Below are positions 1-7,016 of a DNA stretch of 25,664 bases, one piece after another. This DNA comes from a virus, in the IMG/VR virus record IMGVR_UViG_3300023179_002686, positions 1 to 25,664 of that record. One strand, given 5' to 3'. Numbering within the stretch: the stretch's first letter is position 1; each line of letters starts with the position of its first letter. The position numbers and the translations under genes are program-made. Below the pieces are notes generated by a model. That model did not search any database and was not told where the DNA came from. It was given only the letters and a program-made list of their open reading frames with translations.

Positions 1-1101
1 CATAATTTCAAGTGGCCGCGTTGGATTGCGATTGATGATCAGTATCGTCATTCGCGAGGTGTCTACAAGCTTCCTAATATTGGAGCTGTGGAAGTTTCTT
101 CTATTCCTTCTACACCAACTAAGGAGTCTTCTCCTGCTATGGCACATACAATGAATCTACAGACTATTGGTACAAATATCTCGGAATCTTTGATTCCGAG
201 TTCGAACAAGAACTATGTACCTTTTGGTAATTTTACGGATGTAGAGTCTATCATTTCATCCAAGATGTTCTACCCCATCTACATCACTGGTCTTTCTGGT
301 AATGGTAAGACAATGATGGTCGAGCAAGCTTGTGCCAAGGCCCGTCGCGAGATGGTTCGCGTGAACGTCACGGCTGAGACTGACGAGGATGATCTAATTG
401 GTGGTTTCCGTCTTGTCGATGGTCAGACTGTGTGGCATAACGGTCCCGTTGTGATGGCGATGGAGCGTGGTGCTGTTCTTCTTCTGGACGAGGTTGATCT
501 TGGTACCATCAAGCTTATGTGTCTTCAGCCCGTGCTAGAAGGCAAGTCGGTCTTCATTAAGAAGATCAACAAGCTGGTTCAGCCTGCTCGCGGTTTTACT
601 GTAATCGCTACGGCAAATACCAAGGGTCGTGGTTCTGACGATGGTCGTTTCATCGGCACTAACGTCATGAACGAGGCGTTTCTGGAACGTTTTTCAATCA
701 CCATGGAGCAGGAGTATCCCCCTGCTATAACCGAGAAGAGGATTCTGCTCAATCTTCTGGATCGTACTGAAGATGACAAGACGTTTGTCGAACTGCTTAT
801 CAAGTGGGCAGATGCAATTCGTCGCACTTATTACGATGGTGGCACCACCGAGATTGTTTCCACTCGTCGTCTAGTTCATATCTGCGATGCATATAAGATC
901 TTCAATCGTGATCGCATGAAGGCAATTCGTCTGTGTCTGAATCGTTTTGATGTTGACACCAAGACTTCATTCATGGATCTGTATACGAAGATTGATTTAG
1001 AGGCTAATCCGTCAATTGTTGCGAATGCTGCAACGTCTACTGTAAGCACGAATTCGTCTCTTGAAGAGAAGATCAAGCAGGCTAACGAGATTGTGATTTA
1101 A
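1..1101 (+). CDS. cobS: CobS-like AAA+ ATPase (MoxR/CobS type), 5' end outside window
   Basis: The reading frame is open from base 1 to TAA at 1099-1101, so at least 366 residues are visible and the start lies upstream; the in-frame GTG at 88 is internal. The Walker A motif GLSGNGKT is encoded at 289-312 and the Walker B motif LLLDEVD at 478-498. After these come a sensor-like IATANT stretch and an ERF arginine-finger-like motif. The run VNVTAETDEDDLIGGFRL matches the phage proteins annotated as CobS in T4-like cyanophages. Family knowledge: cellular CobS is the AAA+ motor of aerobic cobalt chelatase. No CobT or CobN partner is visible here, so the phage protein may power some other remodelling step. 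Arginine codons are mostly CGT/CGC, unlike the glycan region. The family call is secure; the biochemical role is open. Confidence 0.9.
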   Translation, partial: HNFKWPRWIAIDDQYRHSRGVYKLPNIGAVEVSSIPSTPTKESSPAMAHTMNLQTIGTNISESLIPSSNKNYVPFGNFTDVESIISSKMFYPIYITGLSGNGKTMMVEQACAKARREMVRVNVTAETDEDDLIGGFRLVDGQTVWHNGPVVMAMERGAVLLLDEVDLGTIKLMCLQPVLEGKSVFIKKINKLVQPARGFTVIATANTKGRGSDDGRFIGTNVMNEAFLERFSITMEQEYPPAITEKRILLNLLDRTEDDKTFVELLIKWADAIRRTYYDGGTTEIVSTRRLVHICDAYKIFNRDRMKAIRLCLNRFDVDTKTSFMDLYTKIDLEANPSIVANAATSTVSTNSSLEEKIKQANEIVI

Positions 1102-1104
1102 TGC

Positions 1105-1133
1105 TTGACAAAGAGATTCGGTATTGATATAAT
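1105..1133 (+). promoter_or_regulatory. Consensus sigma70-type promoter
   Basis: TTGACA at 1105-1110 and TATAAT at 1128-1133 are separated by exactly 17 bases, a perfect match to the bacterial housekeeping consensus. It starts 3 bases after the CobS stop codon and points to the small gene at 1212. The expected transcription start is near 1140, just before the hairpin at 1144. Confidence 0.85.
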
Positions 1134-1143
1134 ACTGGATAAT

Positions 1144-1179
1144 GAAGCGGCGTCTTGGTTGCTCGTCGCTTCGTTTTTT
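1144..1179 (+). terminator. Terminator-like hairpin right after the promoter; possible attenuator or pseudoknot leader
   Basis: GAAGCGGCG (1144-1152) pairs with CGTCGCTTC (1164-1172), giving nine pairs with one G-U, around an 11-base loop. One G and then six T (1174-1179) follow, the form of a Rho-independent terminator. It lies a few bases downstream of the predicted transcription start, so it would affect the promoter's own transcript as well as readthrough from CobS. The loop bases GGTTGC (1157-1162) can pair with GCAACC (1185-1190), which would make an H-type pseudoknot. Function is inferred from sequence only. Confidence 0.6.
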
Positions 1180-1211
1180 GAAATGCAACCGTTTGTTATG
1201 GAGTAAAATAT

Positions 1212-1481
1212 ATGGCTACTGTATCTGCTAAGACCCGTATGCTGAATGCGCTGAAGAGCAATTCGTCATACAATTCTTTCTCGGTTGCACAGGGTCGCAA
1301 TCGCTTTGGTGTAAAGAACATCACTGCTCGTATCGCTGAGCTTCGTAAGGATGGTCATGACATTTACACCAATGTCAAGCGTCGTGCCGATGGTACCAAG
1401 GTTCGCGTTTATCGCCTTGGCGCTCCTACGAAGGGTATGAAGGCAGCTTCTCGCAAGAACTCTGGTCGTAAGTCAGTTTGA
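1212..1481 (+). CDS. Small basic HTH-like protein (HTH_39-like)
   Basis: This 89-residue, lysine- and arginine-rich protein starts at ATG 1212 behind the purine-rich GGAG at 1200-1203. The central part, with FSVAQGRNRFGVKNITARIAELRKDG shown here only by its key pieces FGVKNITARI and ELRKDG, looks like the small winged-helix family HTH_39 of phages. In that family a helix-turn-helix is followed by a beta wing, here around IYTNVKRRADG. The C-terminal 20 residues are strongly basic and probably disordered. It has its own promoter (1105) and terminator (1505), so it is a one-gene transcription unit. A DNA-binding regulator is the likely role; the target is unknown. Confidence 0.65.
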   Translation: MATVSAKTRMLNALKSNSSYNSFSVAQGRNRFGVKNITARIAELRKDGHDIYTNVKRRADGTKVRVYRLGAPTKGMKAASRKNSGRKSV

Positions 1482-1504
1482 GTTTTTGCACAATAAGTGT
1501 GTGC

Positions 1505-1537
1505 GAAGGGGAAGAGAGATCTTCCCCTTCTTTTTTT
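1505..1537 (+). terminator. Strong Rho-independent terminator
   Basis: A perfect 10-bp stem, GAAGGGGAAG (1505-1514) with CTTCCCCTTC (1521-1530), encloses a 6-base loop and is followed by seven T (1531-1537). It lies 24 bases after the HTH-like gene and closes that unit before the glycosyltransferase at 1590. Confidence 0.92.
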
Positions 1538-1541
1538 CAAA

Positions 1542-1549
1542 ACTAAATA
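1542..1549 (+). promoter_or_regulatory. Candidate T4-type late promoter (ACTAAATA)
   Basis: The octamer ACTAAATA sits directly after the terminator and 41 bases before the glycosyltransferase start. T4 late promoters are a single -10 octamer, TATAAATA, and this copy shares the TAAATA core. The same octamer occurs at 8083, also in a gap before a gene. There is no -35 element, as expected for this class. Inference from motif and position. Confidence 0.45.
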
Positions 1550-1589
1550 GGAGTATGGTTCGGTAATTATTTTTTGATTGGAGTATAAC

Positions 1590-2405
1590 ATGGAAATTTC
1601 TATATCAGTTGAAGAACTAAGAAAAAGAAAATTGTTTATTGCCACACCAATGTATGGTGGAATGGCAAATGGACTTTACATGAAGTCCTGCTTGGATCTA
1701 CAAGCTATTCTAAATCAATATGGCGTTGAAGCCAAGTTTTCGTTTCTATTCAATGAGTCATTGATTACTCGCGCAAGAAATTATCTTACTGATGAGTTTC
1801 TACGTAATCAAGAATTTACGCATCTTCTATTTTTGGATTCTGACATTCATTTCAATCCGCAAGATGTTGTGACTCTTCTCGCTCTAGATAGAGACATCAT
1901 TGGCGGACCATATCCAAAGAAGTCTATTAATTGGGGAAATGTCGCACAAGCCGTAAAAAACAAGAATGACATACCTCCTGGCGAACTAGAAGGGCTGGTT
2001 GGCGAATTTGTATTCAATCCAGTAGCCGGAACAAAGCAGTTTTCTATCACCGAACCCCTTGAGGTCATGGAAATCGGTACTGGTTTCATGATGATCAAGC
2101 GTGAAGTTTTCAAGCAATTTGAAAACGCATATCCAGAATATCGATATAAGCCAGATCATGTTGGTCAAAAACATTTTGACGGATCTCGCTATATTCATGC
2201 ATATTTCGATACGATCATTGATCGTGGGCCGAATGCTCCAGGTACATCGGAGAGATATTTGTCCGAAGATTATTTCTTCTGTCAGATGTGTCGAAAGATT
2301 GGCATCAAAGTTTGGCTATGTCCTTGGATGAAGACTCAGCATGTCGGAACTTATGCATTCACTGGCGATCTGCCTAAAATTGCACAGTATACAGGACGTA
2401 TATGA
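1590..2405 (+). CDS. Putative GT-A glycosyltransferase
   Basis: This is a 271-residue protein. I place the start at ATG 1590 because TTGGAG at 1578-1583 is the ribosome binding site; an upstream TTG at 1578 lies inside it. The segment HLLFLDSDIHFNP (residues 78-90) carries a DxD-type metal and nucleotide-sugar motif (D83, D85) at the end of a hydrophobic strand. The N-terminus (LFIATPMYGG) fits the first strand of a GT-A fold. Similar proteins are common in T4-like marine phages, where acceptor and donor are unknown. It lies far from the glycan cassette and is translationally coupled to the dNMP kinase by a 4-base ATGA overlap. Virion or host-surface glycosylation is possible. Confidence 0.72.
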   Translation: MEISISVEELRKRKLFIATPMYGGMANGLYMKSCLDLQAILNQYGVEAKFSFLFNESLITRARNYLTDEFLRNQEFTHLLFLDSDIHFNPQDVVTLLALDRDIIGGPYPKKSINWGNVAQAVKNKNDIPPGELEGLVGEFVFNPVAGTKQFSITEPLEVMEIGTGFMMIKREVFKQFENAYPEYRYKPDHVGQKHFDGSRYIHAYFDTIIDRGPNAPGTSERYLSEDYFFCQMCRKIGIKVWLCPWMKTQHVGTYAFTGDLPKIAQYTGRI

Positions 2406-3010
2406 TCATAGGATTCGTTGGTGCTATTGGCTCGGGCAAAGGTACTGCGGGTGAAATATTGGCGCAGCGAGGATTCTTTACCGAATCCTTTGCTGCACCT
2501 CTTAAAGATATCACCGCAAATCTATTTGGCTGGTCTCGTAATTTATTGGAAGGTGATACAAAAGAGTCTAGGGAGTTTCGCGAAAAGAAAGACCCTTGGT
2601 GGTCTGAAAGACTTGGCAAAGATATAACACCAAGATATATTCTACAAACCATAGGAACTGAATGTATGCGCGATTGCATCCATACAGATTTTTGGGTTGC
2701 TTGTTTGGAGAAAAGAATAAAACTAAATCGTGACTATGTTATCACGGATGTTAGATTTCCAAATGAGATTGACTCCATTCACAAAATTGGAGGTAAGATT
2801 GTAGAGATACAAAGAGGTGAACTACCAGATTGGTATATTCAAGCGACTATGTATAATAATGGAGATTCTGGAATAAAACCAAATGTTCATGATTCAGAGT
2901 GGGCTTGGATGGGGTATAAAGTTGATTATGTTATCAACAATAACGGTACAAAGGATGATCTAGAAGAAGAAATAAAATTGATGTTGGAGTGCTTGACTCC
3001 AACAAACTAA
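2402..3010 (+). CDS. 1: Deoxynucleoside monophosphate kinase (T4 gp1-like)
   Basis: This 202-residue enzyme has the P-loop GAIGSGKG at residues 7-14 right after the first strand. Motifs typical of phage dNMP kinases follow: SFAAPLKD near residue 30, the middle segment TPRYILQTIGTECMRD, and VITDVRFPNE near residue 115. Family role: it phosphorylates dNMPs, including dTMP and dGMP (and modified dCMP in T4), to diphosphates for phage DNA synthesis in the cytoplasm. The start ATG at 2402 overlaps the previous stop by 4 bases. T4 gp1 is slightly longer (about 241 residues). The 3' end contains the -35 box of the clamp-gene promoter (2993). Confidence 0.88.
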   Translation: MIIGFVGAIGSGKGTAGEILAQRGFFTESFAAPLKDITANLFGWSRNLLEGDTKESREFREKKDPWWSERLGKDITPRYILQTIGTECMRDCIHTDFWVACLEKRIKLNRDYVITDVRFPNEIDSIHKIGGKIVEIQRGELPDWYIQATMYNNGDSGIKPNVHDSEWAWMGYKVDYVINNNGTKDDLEEEIKLMLECLTPTN

Positions 3011-3021
3011 TGTGATATCAT
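2993..3021 (+). promoter_or_regulatory. Promoter of the clamp/replication block
   Basis: TTGACT (2993-2998), a 17-base spacer and TATCAT (3016-3021) form a good sigma70-type promoter with an extended -10 (TG at 3013-3014). The -35 overlaps the end of the kinase gene. The -10 lies downstream of a possible TTG-type start at 3012, which supports ATG 3048 as the true clamp start. Confidence 0.65.
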
Positions 3022-3047
3022 GTCTTCATATATTGAAGGAGTTTATT

Positions 3048-3713
3048 ATGAAAATTTCTCAGGAAACTATCAACATACTAAAGAATTTTTCTCAAATCAA
3101 TCAGGGAATCTTCTTTAAGACTGGCGAAACAATTTCCACTATTTCGCCTCAGAAAAACATTCTAGTAGAAGCTACGGTCAAGGAAACATTTCCTAATGAC
3201 TTTGGCATCTATGATCTTCCAAATTTTCTAAGTGTACTTTCCCTTAGTAAGGAAGATCCAGAACTAACGTTCTATGACAAGCATTTGACGCTATCTGGTC
3301 ATAATGGTCGTGCAACCATCACGTATCGTTATACTGATGCATCGATGATCGTATGTCCGCCAGACAAGAAGCTGACTGTTCCTAAGGCGGCTGCATCTTT
3401 TGATCTAAACGAAAAAGATCTATCGTGGATCACGCGCTGCGTTGCCATTCTTCAGCAGCCAAACATGAGCATTGAAAGTGATGGTGAAAAGATCAACATT
3501 ACTACATTCGATGCCGCAAATGATTCTTCTCATACGCAGAAGCTGCAGATTGCAGACGGAAACGGCGAGAGTTTCAAGTTTGTTCTTCGTACTGAAAACA
3601 TCAAGTTGATTTCGACCGATTATACGGTTGATGCAACAAAGGGTATCATTACATTTACTGGCAAGAATATTCCAATCAAGTATTGGATTGCAACTGAAAA
3701 GACAAAGGAGTGA
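3048..3713 (+). CDS. 45: DNA polymerase sliding clamp (T4 gp45)
   Basis: A 221-residue protein, close to the 228 of T4 gp45. The start ATG 3048 follows the ribosome site AAGGAG at about 3037-3042. The N-terminus MKISQETINILKNFSQINQG, the segment IYDLPNFLSVLSL near residue 65 and the end IKYWIATEK match the gp45 pattern of two clamp domains per subunit in a trimer. The clamp encircles DNA, tethers the gp43 polymerase, and in T4 also activates late transcription with gp33 and gp55. It heads the replication block behind the promoter at 2993. In T4 its mRNA is a RegA target; RegA is also encoded here (6610). Confidence 0.93.
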   Translation: MKISQETINILKNFSQINQGIFFKTGETISTISPQKNILVEATVKETFPNDFGIYDLPNFLSVLSLSKEDPELTFYDKHLTLSGHNGRATITYRYTDASMIVCPPDKKLTVPKAAASFDLNEKDLSWITRCVAILQQPNMSIESDGEKINITTFDAANDSSHTQKLQIADGNGESFKFVLRTENIKLISTDYTVDATKGIITFTGKNIPIKYWIATEKTKE

Positions 3714-3717
3714 ATAC

Positions 3718-3999
3718 ATGTCAACAATAGGTAATAATAGCGGAGTTCCTTCTTTAACTCCAGAAGATATTAAGCAGGTCGTGAATGCAATCGAAACTAT
3801 CAATGATAGCATGACTCGCGTCTCTGCAGAACGCGACCTAGTCAAGGAAACAATCAACAAGCTTCATGAAGAGATTGGATTTCCGAAGAGACTTCTACGT
3901 CGTCTTGCAAAGACGCACTATCACAGATCTTTTGAGATGGATACTCAAGAGAATCGCGATTTTGAAAGTGCATACGAGACTATTACAACCAAGAAGTAA
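3718..3999 (+). CDS. DsbA-like small DNA-binding late-transcription protein (tentative)
   Basis: A 93-residue protein starting at ATG 3718, 4 bases after the clamp stop, with GGAG at 3708-3711. The C-terminal half (GFPKRLLRRLAKTHYHRSF, then ENRDFESAYETI) resembles T4 DsbA, an 89-residue dsDNA-binding protein that stimulates late promoters. Shared features are size, the order of a helical N-terminus, a basic K/R-L-L-R segment and an acidic end with an aromatic D/E-x-x-Y-E/D pattern. It lacks clear motifs beyond that, so the call rests on overall resemblance and position. Placement beside the clamp fits a link between replication and late transcription. Confidence 0.55.
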   Translation: MSTIGNNSGVPSLTPEDIKQVVNAIETINDSMTRVSAERDLVKETINKLHEEIGFPKRLLRRLAKTHYHRSFEMDTQENRDFESAYETITTKK

Positions 4000-4005
4000 T
4001 GTTTA

Positions 4006-4419
4006 ATGGCTCGCCGAAAATATGCTACATGTGCTTGTGAACTCTGTTACGTTAGAGTTCCTAAGAATGAAGCTTTCTGCGAGGAAGTTACAGAAGAAAC
4101 TGGCGGATGGGAAGGTTCTGGTAGTGGGTCCGGCAGTTCATATTCTTGGGGTAAGGGAAACTATCGAACTTCAAGTAGAATTTATAGTTCCAGTAGAACA
4201 CACTATAGACACCGCACAGTTTGGTATTGTGCAGAGTGTTATAACAAGCTAGAAATGTTTAGACAAGAGCAAGAGAGAATTAGACTTGAAGAAGAAAGAT
4301 TGAAAGAGCAACGTAGACTTAGAAGGAAGGAACAGAGACAACCATACGTTATCTTTTTTTGGATTGTTATTGTTCCTTCACTTTTAGCTATGTTTGCAAT
4401 GAATGGTATGATAAAATAA
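4006..4419 (+). CDS. Zinc-ribbon, C-terminally membrane-anchored protein, paralogue A
   Basis: I do not recognise a named family for this 137-residue protein. Residues 9-14 carry CxCxxC (C9, C11, C14) and residues 75-78 carry CxxC, a probable two-part zinc site. Between them is a low-complexity Ser/Gly/Tyr/Arg stretch (about 35-70). A charged Glu/Arg/Lys helix, likely coiled coil, spans about 82-111. Residues 114-133 are a hydrophobic membrane segment with a very short tail, so the protein should be tail-anchored with its zinc domain in the cytoplasm. The gene at 4434 has the same plan. Position between clamp and clamp-loader genes suggests early expression. Function unknown; host takeover or membrane tethering are guesses. 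Confidence 0.78.
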   Translation: MARRKYATCACELCYVRVPKNEAFCEEVTEETGGWEGSGSGSGSSYSWGKGNYRTSSRIYSSSRTHYRHRTVWYCAECYNKLEMFRQEQERIRLEEERLKEQRRLRRKEQRQPYVIFFWIVIVPSLLAMFAMNGMIK

Positions 4420-4433
4420 AAAGGAAGTGTTAG

Positions 4434-4796
4434 ATGTCTGGAAAAAGATATTCAACATGCACTTGCGAATTTTGTCATACAATAGTTTCGAGAACTCAGG
4501 CTATTCGTGAAATCTTGATAGAAGAGTCTGGTAGTTCAACAGGAGAATCTCGTCCAAGACATCTAACTAATCTAAAACATTTTTTCAAGACACAAAGAAG
4601 TTCCAAGAGAACATATTACAAAAATAGAAAGATTTGGATATGTTACGATTGCTTGGATCAAGCAAAAAATATAAGAATGCAAAACAAAAAGTTAGAAAAA
4701 CAAATCAATAAACAATTTACAAAAGGTAAATCTTCGTATATTATATTTTGGTCTTTATTTTGGTTAATTGTGATTCTAATTAGTATTGCAAAGTGA
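4434..4796 (+). CDS. Zinc-ribbon, C-terminally membrane-anchored protein, paralogue B
   Basis: This 120-residue protein is the tandem paralogue of the preceding gene. It has the same N-terminal pattern, RYSTCTCEFC against KYATCACELC, with C9, C11 and C14 in identical positions. A second pair C70-x-x-C73 sits in IWICYDC, matching VWYCAEC in paralogue A. The linker is shorter and less Gly/Ser-rich. A Lys-rich helix at 78-97 precedes a membrane segment at about 102-118. The start ATG 4434 follows AAGGAAG at 4422-4428. The two copies have diverged strongly outside the cysteine motifs, so the duplication is old or both copies evolve fast. Function unknown. Confidence 0.76.
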   Translation: MSGKRYSTCTCEFCHTIVSRTQAIREILIEESGSSTGESRPRHLTNLKHFFKTQRSSKRTYYKNRKIWICYDCLDQAKNIRMQNKKLEKQINKQFTKGKSSYIIFWSLFWLIVILISIAK

Positions 4797-4811
4797 AAGG
4801 AACGTTTTATT

Positions 4812-5756
4812 ATGAACCGTGATAATGATCAATTTTTGTGGACAGAGAAGTATCGTCCGCAGAAGGTTTCTGATTGCATTCTTCCGGAAAACATTAAGAG
4901 TGTATTCCAAGAATATGTAAATCAAAAGAACATACCCAATCTTCTTCTGACTGGTGGTCCTGGCGTAGGAAAGACCACAATTGCCAAGGCTATGTGCAAT
5001 GAAGTTGGTTGTGATTTCATGGTAATCAATGGTTCAGATGAACGTGGTATTGACGTTCTTCGCACCAAGATCAAGTCTTATGCTTCGTCAATGAGTTTTT
5101 CTGGTGGTAGAAAAGTCGTAATCATTGACGAAGCAGATTACTTGACGCCAGAAGCACAGGCAGCAATGAGAGCAGCAATCGAAGAGTTTTCGGCAAATTG
5201 TTCTTTCATCTTTACTTGTAATTACAAGGCGCGATTGATTGATGCGATCCACTCACGCTGCTCCGTTATTGAATTCAAGATCAAGAATGGAACCAAGGTG
5301 AAGATGGCTGCTGGATTTCTAAAGAGAATTCAGCATATCCTCGATAGCGAAAAGGTAAAGTATGAGAATGGCGTTATTGTGCAAATCATACAAAAGCATT
5401 TTCCTGATTATAGAAGAGTGCTAAATGAGTTGCAGAGATATTCTATAAAGGGCGAAATTGACGCGGGTGTATTGGCACAGGTTGCCGATGTCAATCTCAA
5501 GGATCTGGTTGAACATCTAAAGCAAAAAGATTTCACATCCATGCGTAAGTGGGTTGGTTTAAATAGTGATACTGATCAAACGAAAGTTTTTCGTTTGATT
5601 TATGATTCATTATATGATATTCTACAATCGCAATCTATTCCTCAAGCTGTCGTAATTCTTGCTGACTATCAATATAAGTCCGCGTTTGTTGCGGATCAGG
5701 AAATCAATATGGTTGCGTGTTTGACCACGATTATGATGGAGTGTTCGTTCAAATGA
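4812..5756 (+). CDS. 44: Clamp loader large subunit, AAA+ ATPase (T4 gp44)
   Basis: A 314-residue protein (T4 gp44 has 319). Walker A GGPGVGKT is at residues 48-55, the Walker B DEAD box IIDEAD at 104-109, and the SRC arginine-finger motif of clamp loaders at 148-150. The N-terminal WTEKYRP and DCILP motifs are typical of the RFC small-subunit/gp44 group. With gp62 it forms the 4:1 loader that opens the gp45 ring and loads it at primer-template junctions. The GAAAGGAACG stretch at about 4794-4804 supplies the ribosome site. It overlaps the next gene by 4 bases. Confidence 0.95.
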   Translation: MNRDNDQFLWTEKYRPQKVSDCILPENIKSVFQEYVNQKNIPNLLLTGGPGVGKTTIAKAMCNEVGCDFMVINGSDERGIDVLRTKIKSYASSMSFSGGRKVVIIDEADYLTPEAQAAMRAAIEEFSANCSFIFTCNYKARLIDAIHSRCSVIEFKIKNGTKVKMAAGFLKRIQHILDSEKVKYENGVIVQIIQKHFPDYRRVLNELQRYSIKGEIDAGVLAQVADVNLKDLVEHLKQKDFTSMRKWVGLNSDTDQTKVFRLIYDSLYDILQSQSIPQAVVILADYQYKSAFVADQEINMVACLTTIMMECSFK

Positions 5757-6208
5757 AGGATCGCGAAAGGGATATTGATTTTCTCGGAAGAATTGGGGAA
5801 AAGATCATCATAAACATGTTAAGCCGTGAAGGAAAGATTGTCGAAGAATCAATTGATCCTTATGACCGCGAAAAGGACATGATTTGCGATGGCAAGACTA
5901 TTGAAGTAAAAACTCAGGTTCCTTTTGTTACTGAGAGGGCGTTTACGTTCAAACCAAACCAGCTAAAGAAGTGCAGAAATGTGGATGTTCTTTACTTCAT
6001 TTCTGTTCCAGCAAATCGCCTCAATTTCAAGTGGGATGGCTATATATTTCAAGCAGATCCTGAATCTTTTAGAACTAGAAAGAGAAGCACCAGAGATGGT
6101 AGAGTCATGATTCTAGTTGATATTGAACAAGATGCGCTAAAGCCAATACAAAAGCTTTCTAACGAAGAGATTGAGACATTGAAAAAGTACACAGTTACAG
6201 GTTATTGA
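5753..6208 (+). CDS. PD-(D/E)XK-nuclease-like protein inserted between gp44 and gp62
   Basis: This is a 151-residue protein whose ATG 5753 overlaps the gp44 stop (ATGA). I reject a longer frame from 5717, which would run 40 bases into gp44. The core has E16 in GEK on the first helix, D42 in EKDM, and EVK (E51, K53) in IEVKTQ at the end of the next strand. This is the spacing of the PD-(D/E)XK nuclease fold; Q55 may replace the QxK helix residue. A later strand DVLYFISVP and DGYIFQADP fit the fold. Possible roles are a Holliday-junction, repair or host-DNA nuclease. In T4 gene 62 follows gene 44 directly, so this is an insertion into a normally tight pair. Fold call moderate, role unknown. Confidence 0.62.
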   Translation: MKDRERDIDFLGRIGEKIIINMLSREGKIVEESIDPYDREKDMICDGKTIEVKTQVPFVTERAFTFKPNQLKKCRNVDVLYFISVPANRLNFKWDGYIFQADPESFRTRKRSTRDGRVMILVDIEQDALKPIQKLSNEEIETLKKYTVTGY

Positions 6209-6209
6209 T

Positions 6210-6638
6210 ATGGATTTGTTCAAAGAAATATTGCCTGCAATTCAAAAGACAAAGAAGGATCTTTCAAATGATCAAGACTTTGACAAAACGTATAACGCAT
6301 TTGTGGTCAATCGCGCGCTATCATATCATGTGGATTCTATACTCCACGCCAATGAAATGAATTTGAGACACGGCTTAGATCAAAAGCTACAATTCCAATA
6401 TTATCTAAATAGTATTAGATCTATGAAACGCAAGTTTCAGCCGTGGGTCAAGAAAGAGAAGAATGATATTCTGGATGCTGTCAAAGAGTACTACCAGTGT
6501 TCAAGCGCAAAGGCATTAGAAGCAATGCGAATCCTCTCCTCTGATCAGGTTGATCATATAATAACTATAACAAAAAAAGGTGGAGTGGGTAATGTGGAGC
6601 GTAGAAGACATGGTGGAGGTGACGCTAAAAGAGCGTGA
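6210..6638 (+). CDS. 62: Clamp loader small subunit (T4 gp62)
   Basis: A 142-residue protein, shorter than T4 gp62 (187) but similar to the compact versions of T4-like aquatic phages. Recognisable segments are ALSYHVDSILHANEMN, QFQYYLNSIRSMKRKFQPW and VKEYYQCSSAKALEAMRILS. Together they match the gp62 helical core that bridges the gp44 tetramer. It has no ATPase motif, as expected. The start ATG 6210 is 1 base after the previous stop with a weak AGG upstream, suggesting translational coupling. Its last 29 bases overlap the regA start, and the final residues (RRRHGGGDAKRA) are shaped by that overlap. Confidence 0.88.
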   Translation: MDLFKEILPAIQKTKKDLSNDQDFDKTYNAFVVNRALSYHVDSILHANEMNLRHGLDQKLQFQYYLNSIRSMKRKFQPWVKKEKNDILDAVKEYYQCSSAKALEAMRILSSDQVDHIITITKKGGVGNVERRRHGGGDAKRA

Positions 6639-6999
6639 TGACTTCCTAAAAGTCAAAGAAACACTAACTAGAATTGGCGTAGCTTCAAAGAAAGATCAGA
6701 CACTCTATCAGTCTTGTCATATTCTTCACAAGCAGGGGAAGTACTATATCGCACATTTTAAAGAATTATTTGCACTTGATGGAAAACCAACCAATTTCTC
6801 CGAAAGCGATATTGCAAGAAGAAATTCCATAGCCAATTTATTAGCTGAATGGGGTCTTGTAACACTAGCAAAACCAGAAAAAACAAGCGAACCAGTCTCA
6901 CCTTTAAATCAAATCAAGATATTGGCATTCAAAGACAAAGATGAATGGCAACTAGTAGCAAAATATAATATTGGTAAAAAGAAAATTGAAACTCAATAA
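6610..6999 (+). CDS. regA: RegA translational repressor
   Basis: This 129-residue protein is strongly like T4 RegA (122 residues): DFLKVKETLTRIG, LYQSCHILHKQGKYYIAHFK and the late WQLVAKYNIG all match. RegA binds AU-rich initiation regions of early phage mRNAs, including the clamp and clamp-loader genes and its own, and blocks ribosome loading. I choose ATG 6610 because MVEVTLKERDDF aligns with the T4 N-terminus. ATG 6592, six codons upstream behind AGGTGGAG at 6579-6586, is a real alternative that would add MWSVED. The coding region overlaps gene 62 by 29 bases. Order 44-(nuclease)-62-regA is the T4 order with one insertion. Confidence 0.93.
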   Translation: MVEVTLKERDDFLKVKETLTRIGVASKKDQTLYQSCHILHKQGKYYIAHFKELFALDGKPTNFSESDIARRNSIANLLAEWGLVTLAKPEKTSEPVSPLNQIKILAFKDKDEWQLVAKYNIGKKKIETQ

Positions 7000-7016
7000 A
7001 TCATGGGGATTTCGTT

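Noticed and set aside
1-1101. Cobalamin biosynthesis as the role of the CobS-like protein
   Set aside because: Only the AAA+ motor is present and no other cobalamin gene is visible, so the pathway cannot be claimed.
3420-3860. 146-codon open frame on the minus strand
   Set aside because: It lies opposite the sliding clamp and DsbA-like genes, has no ribosome site or recognisable motif, and the + strand proteins are clearly conserved.
5717-5752. Upstream extension of the nuclease-like gene to an earlier start
   Set aside because: It would run 40 bases into gp44. ATG 5753 with the ATGA overlap and a conserved-looking N-terminus is better.
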